The translations under genes and the position numbers were made by a program. Shown piece by piece: positions 5,413 to 9,131 of a stretch of 9,131 nucleotides of DNA (within the stretch, counting starts at the first letter, position 1; the number at the start of each line of letters is the position of its first letter). This DNA comes from an uncultured archaeon (GTDB lineage: Archaea; Aenigmatarchaeota; Aenigmatarchaeia; CG10238-14; SCSR01). The notes beneath the pieces are model-generated. The model was not told the DNA's origin. It searched no databases and saw only the letters and a program-made list of their open reading frames with translations. The stretch lies in contig CALIKW010000011.1 of NCBI GenBank assembly GCA_938017915.1, forward strand, positions 1-9,131, read 5' to 3'.

Positions 5413-5693
5413 GTGATGAAAATTTAAGGATCGGGAAAGGGCATTTGATAGCAAGCTTGTTGGGAGCAATTGGAGGTGGCTTGTTTGTTTACGGAATTTC
5501 CAAATGGCTTCCAGAGCAACAAGAAAAAATTGCAAAGAGACAAGCAGAAATTATCGAAGAAAGAATTGCAAGGAGGATGGGAATGAAATACGAGAAAGAT
5601 TCAGAAGAATATTCGATTAAAAGTTATTTAGAAACTATAACTTCTAAGCTTGAAGAAGTTGAAAGACTCTTGAGGGAATACAGGGGTGCTTAA
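5409..5693 (+). CDS. Single-pass membrane protein with coiled-coil tail (operon gene 2)
   Basis: This 94-residue protein has one transmembrane helix at about 12-31 (HLIASLLGAIGGGLFVYGIS), again with a GGG and Gly-rich face like gene 1. A strongly charged helix follows (about 35-57, EKIAKRQAEIIEERIARR), then a second helix with leucine heptads (73-91, YLETITSKLEEVERLLREY). The tail probably forms a cytoplasmic coiled coil. The start is firm: a near-perfect SD at 5396-5404 and a four-base ATGA overlap with gene 1. Similar Gly-rich segments suggest that genes 1 and 2 pack together in the membrane. No family is recognised. Confidence 0.7.
   Translation: MSDENLRIGKGHLIASLLGAIGGGLFVYGISKWLPEQQEKIAKRQAEIIEERIARRMGMKYEKDSEEYSIKSYLETITSKLEEVERLLREYRGA
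5682..5688 (+). promoter_or_regulatory. SD site deciding the TTG start of operon gene 3
   Basis: AGGGGTG lies seven bases before TTG 5696. The first in-frame ATG is 44 codons further in, so the TTG with this SD is the best start. Confidence 0.5.
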
Positions 5694-5695
5694 GT

Positions 5696-6085
5696 TTGAG
5701 CAATGAAAGCTTGGATCGCTTAGCCTATGCTTTATACAAAGGCTTGAACTCATTTACTCAGGGTTTAGAGGAATATGAAAGTAGAAAAGAAAGTTTGGAT
5801 AAAAATGTTTTGCTTAAGAAAATAAGCATGAGTTTGAATGAAGCTATGGTAAAGTACAATATTTCCCTTAACAACATTTTAGACTTGTTTTTTCCAGAAG
5901 AATACAAGCCAATTTTGAGAATGGCTAAGAAGATGAGAGTAGATCAGCTTATAGATATAGTTTGTGAAATAGCTAAAGAATACGCAAAGGATGAAAATGG
6001 AAATTATAAAAGCTTGGAAGAGGTCTTAGTTAAGTTTGCGGGAAAAAATTTTTTAAAGAAAGTTTTTGGAGGTCAAAATGGATGA
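5696..6085 (+). CDS. Unrecognised helical protein (operon gene 3)
   Basis: This 129-residue soluble protein starts at TTG, two bases after the gene 2 stop, with an SD at 5682-5688. It is nearly all helix. A first half with a LEEYESRKE segment (24-32) is followed by MVKYNISLNNILDLFFPEEY (51-70), where the hydrophobic ILDLFFP suggests a short docking motif, and then two amphipathic helices. It ends FLKKVFGGQNG. No catalytic or binding motif is seen. An 18-base stretch in its first half recurs in gene 4. It overlaps gene 4 by eight bases. Confidence 0.65.
   Translation: MSNESLDRLAYALYKGLNSFTQGLEEYESRKESLDKNVLLKKISMSLNEAMVKYNISLNNILDLFFPEEYKPILRMAKKMRVDQLIDIVCEIAKEYAKDENGNYKSLEEVLVKFAGKNFLKKVFGGQNG
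6068..6073 (+). promoter_or_regulatory. SD site deciding the ATG start of operon gene 4
   Basis: GGAGGT lies four bases before ATG 6078. It argues against the upstream TTG at 6066, which would overlap the SD itself. Confidence 0.6.
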
Positions 6086-6434
6086 ACTTAAAAATTATTT
6101 AAAGCTTTATTCTAAGTGGAAGGATATAAAAAAAGATGCTTATTCAATAGAATTCTTGAAAAAAAGCGGTAAGCTAAAAGAACATTTGAAGGATTTAGAG
6201 GAATATGAAAGAGAAGTTATTAACGGAGAAATTTACGAGAAAGAGAAAAAAATCCTTTTGGATTTAATTAGGGATTATAAAAAGAATTTGGCTGATAAAA
6301 GTTTCATTGAAAATATAGATGCTCTCGAACTTCTTTTTTTTCTTTCATGTTTTAGTGCAGCTGGTGTATTTTCTCTTGCTTTAGAAAGATATTTTGAAAA
6401 GGTGAACAGAAGTGAGCTTATCAAAACAGTTTGA
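6078..6434 (+). CDS. Helical protein with C-terminal membrane anchor (operon gene 4)
   Basis: Starting at ATG 6078, chosen because GGAGGT sits at 6068-6073, the protein has 118 residues. Residues 1-80 are charged helices; residues 84-102 (ELLFFLSCFSAAGVFSLAL) form a single hydrophobic helix, followed by a short tail ERYFEKVNRSELIKTV. This is a tail-anchored layout, the reverse of gene 2. The segment DLEEYEREV (39-47) matches the LEEYE of gene 3, encoded by an identical 18-base stretch, which hints at relatedness or recent local duplication. It overlaps the nuclease gene by 23 bases. No family is recognised. Confidence 0.65.
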   Translation: MDELKNYLKLYSKWKDIKKDAYSIEFLKKSGKLKEHLKDLEEYEREVINGEIYEKEKKILLDLIRDYKKNLADKSFIENIDALELLFFLSCFSAAGVFSLALERYFEKVNRSELIKTV

Positions 6435-6924
6435 AATTTTAGTAGGAGAGCTTTATAAGAGAAAGGGCTATAAAGTTGAGTTGAATAAGGTTGTGAAGGG
6501 AAAAAGCGGTGCAAAGCATGAGTTTGATGGATATTGCACAAAAGGAAAAAGGGTTCTTGCTTTCGAGGCAAAGTATTCTTACTTACCAATTAGCTTAGAT
6601 GATTTTTCACGCTTCCTTACAGCAGTGGATGATTGTGGAATAAAAGAAGCTCATATGGTAACAAATTCCTATTTTTCTGAAAATATTTTGAGTTTAGCTA
6701 TAAGATACAACATTAAGCTAATAGATGGTAATAGCTTAAGGAGGGAATTAATAAAGTATAACCTTGACTCGTTTATTGCAAATGATTTTTCAAGTTTTTC
6801 ATACATTATAAAAATTTTCTTGGATTCTTTGGATAAGTCAAAAACCTTAAGCAGAATTTTGCTTCCATATAATCAAGTACTTCGTCTTAATTTAGATCAT
6901 AGTAAATTTAAGGAAAAAGCTTAA
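6412..6924 (+). CDS. Mrr-like PD-(D/E)XK restriction endonuclease-type protein (operon gene 5)
   Basis: This 170-residue protein has a GTG start with an SD AGGTGA at 6400-6405 (spacer six). The N-terminal 110 residues match the Mrr/restriction-endonuclease-like fold. There is an opening helix with FEILVGELYKRKGYKVE (7-23) including E8, then SGAKHEFDGY with D39, then VLAFEAKY with E52 and K54. These are the D-ExK residues of a metal-dependent nuclease and all are intact. The strand/turn KEAHMVTNSYFSE and the closing IKLIDGNSL are also typical of this fold. The last 60 residues are helical and unassigned. Such domains act in type IV restriction, phage defence, mobile elements or DNA repair. Its place at the end of a membrane-protein operon is unusual and suggests a nuclease working near or held at the membrane. 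Confidence 0.8.
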   Translation: MSLSKQFEILVGELYKRKGYKVELNKVVKGKSGAKHEFDGYCTKGKRVLAFEAKYSYLPISLDDFSRFLTAVDDCGIKEAHMVTNSYFSENILSLAIRYNIKLIDGNSLRRELIKYNLDSFIANDFSSFSYIIKIFLDSLDKSKTLSRILLPYNQVLRLNLDHSKFKEKA

Positions 6925-7155
6925 TGTTTAAGTTTACACTTTTGATTTTTCACCTCATGAAATAAAAAGCCCAATCTTAAAAGTTATTTTTTACCTAAAT
7001 CAAGTAGCAGGTTATCTTATAACTAATTTCATTTCTTTACTAAAATTTTAAGCTAATTCAGCTTTTACACGAATAGAACTCAATAAATACTAAATTCATA
7101 TAAAAGCTTATTCAAACCAAAGACTGAGTTAAAAAGGCATTCTTCAAATTTGTAT
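6925..7155. other. 231-base convergent spacer with a TATA-like element
   Basis: No coding frame is supported between the convergent nuclease and acylphosphatase-like genes. It holds a small hairpin AAGCT-AATTC-AGCTT (7050-7064) followed by TTTA, and on the minus strand AAGCTTTTATAT (7098-7109), which resembles BRE plus TATA. A transcript from it would start near 7075 and run left, possibly a small RNA. Otherwise nothing is recognised. Confidence 0.25.
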
Positions 7156-7578
7156 TCACCCAAACACATCTTTTTTACTTTCCCTATACTTCTCACTTAT
7201 TTTTCTTAGCTCGTCATCAAGCACATCCAACTTCTTTTTTATTCTATCCAAAACTTCTACTCCTTTGTAAATTAATTCCATGAATGAAGCACTTTCCTGA
7301 TAAGACCAATCAGGCTCTGTTTCTTTGTATGGCTCAAGTTCTGTAAGAGTATGGCCTTTCCCATTCTTCACAAGTCTAACATCTTCTTTTTTAACATGTT
7401 CCCAAAATCGTTTAATGTTATCTTCAGAACCCTCAACTATAACTTCAACCTCATTTTTCTCAAACAAGCTTCTTGTAGCAACCTTTAACTCATAGATATA
7501 TCCAAGTCTCACAAGAAAAGGCCTTAAACCATTTATAACCCTTCCATTGCCTTTTATGTAAAATTTCTTGATGAGCAT
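7156..7578 (-). CDS. Acylphosphatase-like domain protein with charged helical tail
   Basis: Residues 1-85 resemble acylphosphatase: GNGRVINGLRPFLVRLG (10-26) corresponds to the GRVQGVGFRPFVYRLA loop and helix, keeping the phosphate-binding Arg (R19), and NEVEVIVEGSEDNIKRFWEHV (42-62) matches the strand VEIVAEG and second helix. The second catalytic residue, an Asn 18 positions after the Arg in true enzymes, is Ser here (S37, in ATRS), and the GWVRN strand is altered. Activity is therefore doubtful and a binding role more likely. Residues about 95-140 are a charged helix with heptads (LDRIKKKLDVLDDELRKI), absent from the roughly 90-residue classical enzymes. A TATA-like TTTATAT lies at 7621-7627 and AGAGG directly touches the ATG. 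It converges on the nuclease operon. Confidence 0.65.
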   Translation of the reverse strand: MLIKKFYIKGNGRVINGLRPFLVRLGYIYELKVATRSLFEKNEVEVIVEGSEDNIKRFWEHVKKEDVRLVKNGKGHTLTELEPYKETEPDWSYQESASFMELIYKGVEVLDRIKKKLDVLDDELRKISEKYRESKKDVFG

Positions 7579-7620
7579 CCTCTTTTCTTAATTTTTCAGT
7601 AAATAATAGTGTTCGTAGCG

Positions 7621-7627
7621 ATATAAA
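7621..7627 (-). promoter_or_regulatory. TATA box for the acylphosphatase-like gene
   Basis: AAATTTATAT on the minus strand, centred near 7624, predicts a start near 7598 and a leader of about 20 bases before the ATG at 7578. The only SD-like bases, AGAGG, abut the ATG. Confidence 0.4.
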
Positions 7628-7709
7628 TTTATTTAAATCATTCCACACAACAATTCCATTTCTTCTTTTTCGAAATTTATAACCACTTTAGTTGGAGAAA
7701 ATCGATTTA

Positions 7710-7726
7710 TTGAAAAATTTTTTCAA
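7710..7726. repeat. 17-base AT palindrome upstream of the 183-aa gene
   Basis: TTGAAAAA and TTTTTCAA are perfect 8-base arms around a single T, ending eight bases before the ATG at 7735. It lies between a TATA-like AAATTTATAA near 7676 and the start codon, where an operator could sit. AT richness makes chance likely. Confidence 0.25.
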
Positions 7727-7734
7727 ATTTAAGC

Positions 7735-8286
7735 ATGAAGCTCAAAGTTTCTGATACAGAATACTATGACATAAGGAAGGGGAAAAGCAAGGATGGGACT
7801 TATTTCATTTTATCGCCTTACTCTTGCATGAAGCCACTTTCAGTTTACTTTTCTTCTGAAGGAGTAGTTTCCATATATTTCATGGACAAGTTGCTTTATA
7901 ACGGAATAGGCGACTTGGCAAAAATAAAGGAAGAATTAAAAAATTGTAAAAGGCTTAATTCTCTTGAAATATCTACTTTACTTTCTCTTTTAGAAAGGGA
8001 AAGAAAATATTTAATAGGTGAAGTTTCTCCCGTGGACAAGCTAATTTTTTCCCTAGCTTATGAAAATTTGGAAGATTTTAAAAAAAGAATGGAAAAAATT
8101 TCGAGAGAAGCAGATTTTGAAAAATTACTCGCATTACTTGAAAAAATAATTGAGGAGCTTCCACAACCATTAAGAATACCTATGTATGCGAAACTCAAAC
8201 CCTACAAGGAAAGAGAAAAGGAAGGAGAATGGGCAATTTTAACAAAAAAGAGAAAAAGAAAGAAAAAGGAGATTATTTATGCTTGA
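7735..8286 (+). CDS. Unrecognised 183-residue protein with polybasic tail
   Basis: The N-terminal half (1-60) looks like beta strands (TEYYDIRKG, DGTYFILSP, VVSIYFMDKLLYNG); the second half (60-145) is helical with leucine-rich stretches such as FEKLLALLEKIIEELPQP. The C-terminus ends with a run of Lys/Arg (KKRKRKKK, 171-178) that could bind nucleic acid or membrane phosphates. No known motif is seen. The ATG follows AAATTTAAGC without an SD, and a palindrome lies just upstream. Its last eight bases overlap the start of the HEVIH protein gene, whose SD lies within the codons for the basic tail, so the two products are probably made together. Confidence 0.65.
   Translation: MKLKVSDTEYYDIRKGKSKDGTYFILSPYSCMKPLSVYFSSEGVVSIYFMDKLLYNGIGDLAKIKEELKNCKRLNSLEISTLLSLLERERKYLIGEVSPVDKLIFSLAYENLEDFKKRMEKISREADFEKLLALLEKIIEELPQPLRIPMYAKLKPYKEREKEGEWAILTKKRKRKKKEIIYA
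8266..8271 (+). promoter_or_regulatory. SD site for the HEVIH protein gene
   Basis: AAGGAG lies seven bases before ATG 8279, an ideal distance, and is embedded in the polybasic tail codons of the preceding gene. It fixes the start of the downstream partial gene. Confidence 0.6.
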
Positions 8287-9131
8287 AATCTGGAAGGAAA
8301 ATTTTAAAATTTTATCGAATATTTACGAAGTAGAGTTGAATAAAATAAAGGATGAGCTTATAAATTCTTTGTACAATCTCAGCAAAAACCTTCATCCAAG
8401 GCTCCTTTTTACCAAAGGCTCTTCCGGAACTTTAAATGATATAAATTGGTTGATTAAACATAAGGAAGATTTTAAGAGGCCAGAAAGATATTTTAAGTTT
8501 AGATATAGACTTCAATCACTTTCTGAAAAATTTGCAGAAATTTTATTCGGGGAATATTTAAGTGGAGCATTTGAAGATGAATTAATTTATTTGATTTCAT
8601 CATCTTCCTTCAAAAAAATGGGAATAAATAGCGTTGTAAAAAATAAAGAATTAGAGCTTGATTTTCAAGGAAAGGTTAATTATAAATTCGTTCCTTGGAC
8701 AAGTGGAGTAGAAAAGGAAGTGGGGAAAGTTTTGGACGAATATTATGTTGGTGATAAGCTAAAGGTTGAAATAGGATTAAAGCCCTCTATATTCAGATCT
8801 GTTTCCTCAATAACGATTCCGGTTCATGAAGTAATTCATCACATTTCAAGCTTGTATAACCCGAGCGCATATGAATTTGCTTTGTATAAAGCGTTCAAAG
8901 AATCTTTTGATGAACCAATCTTTAAATTATCTTTAGACAATGGTGTGCTTTTTGGTTTTGTAAATGAAAATTTAAAAAGAAAATTGAATGAAAAAGGAAT
9001 TGATTTAAGCGGTAAGGATATTATAAATCCATTTATTTTCTGGGAAATTGTAAAGAAGCATGGAAATCAAATTTCTTCTATTTCAGGAATTCCTCTTCAA
9101 AAACTTGAGAATTCAAGTTTAGCCTATCTCT
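8279..9131 (+). CDS. HExxH metalloprotease-like protein (partial, N-terminal 284 residues)
   Basis: The frame starts at ATG 8279 (MLEIWKENFKILSNIYEVEL), eight bases inside the previous gene, with SD AAGGAG at 8266-8271. It is open to the right edge, giving 284 residues without a stop. The key feature is SITIPVHEVIHHISSLYN at 177-194: H183-E184-x-x-H187, the zinc-binding and catalytic helix of gluzincin-like metallopeptidases. It is preceded by a hydrophobic strand as expected, and E208 in FKESFDE, about 20 residues later, could be the third ligand. The preceding 180 residues are mixed helix and strand without a signal peptide, so it is probably cytoplasmic. I do not recognise the family. Substrate unknown; the 183-residue partner is a candidate for regulator, target or adaptor. 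Confidence 0.7.
   Translation, partial: MLEIWKENFKILSNIYEVELNKIKDELINSLYNLSKNLHPRLLFTKGSSGTLNDINWLIKHKEDFKRPERYFKFRYRLQSLSEKFAEILFGEYLSGAFEDELIYLISSSSFKKMGINSVVKNKELELDFQGKVNYKFVPWTSGVEKEVGKVLDEYYVGDKLKVEIGLKPSIFRSVSSITIPVHEVIHHISSLYNPSAYEFALYKAFKESFDEPIFKLSLDNGVLFGFVNENLKRKLNEKGIDLSGKDIINPFIFWEIVKKHGNQISSISGIPLQKLENSSLAYL

Noticed and set aside
6066..6077. TTG 6066 as start of operon gene 4
   Set aside because: It would overlap the GGAGGT SD at 6068-6073; ATG 6078 has that SD at proper distance.
6275..6589. Minus-strand open frame of 104 codons
   Set aside because: Opposes gene 4 and the conserved nuclease motifs; no SD or TATA.
1..9131. CRISPR array or tandem repeats
   Set aside because: No regularly spaced repeat units were seen by eye; only short palindromes and one 18-base pair of matches.

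Overview
This AT-rich window (about two-thirds A+T by eye) looks like the chromosome of an archaeon, probably from a hot or anoxic habitat. The clues are a class II tRNA-Leu without an encoded CCA end, TATA/BRE-like elements about 26 bases ahead of inferred transcript starts, some apparently leaderless genes, strong GGAGGTGA-type Shine-Dalgarno (SD) sites inside operons, Lys/Glu-rich proteins, and V4R, DUF362 and AAA/DUF4143 families that are common in archaea. I cannot place it in a phylum.

Left part (1-1930): the tail of a V4R-domain protein is followed by a very small opposing gene (18 residues) that has its own TATA box, SD site and a hairpin/T-tract terminator overlapping its stop codon. 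A DPM1-like family 2 glycosyltransferase lies on the minus strand. Next is the decayed remnant of an AAA ATPase with a DUF4143-type C-terminus. It still has its leaderless promoter and a large palindrome at the start codon, but the Walker A motif is frameshifted and most of the gene is deleted. A tRNA-Leu(TAG) gene closes this part.

Middle part (1928-5058): a DUF362 gene and a HAD-superfamily gene diverge from a gap of only 32 bases. The HAD gene overlaps a 370-residue helical protein of unknown family by 17 bases. A hairpin plus T-tract follows that pair.

Right part (5071-9131): a compact five-gene operon (5071-6924) encodes two glycine-rich small membrane proteins, a helical protein, a second small membrane-anchored helical protein, and a Mrr-like PD-(D/E)XK nuclease. 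The genes overlap or nearly touch and most have clear SD sites. This is the best candidate for an undescribed multi-component system, possibly a membrane-associated DNA-targeting module such as defence or mobile-element maintenance. That role is inference, not shown by the sequence. Beyond it, on the minus strand, is an acylphosphatase-like domain that keeps the catalytic Arg but not the Asn and carries a charged helical tail. A second two-gene unit then pairs an unknown protein with a basic tail with a large protein containing a HEVIH zinc-protease motif, which runs off the window edge.

No CRISPR array, rRNA, intact insertion sequence or integrase was seen.
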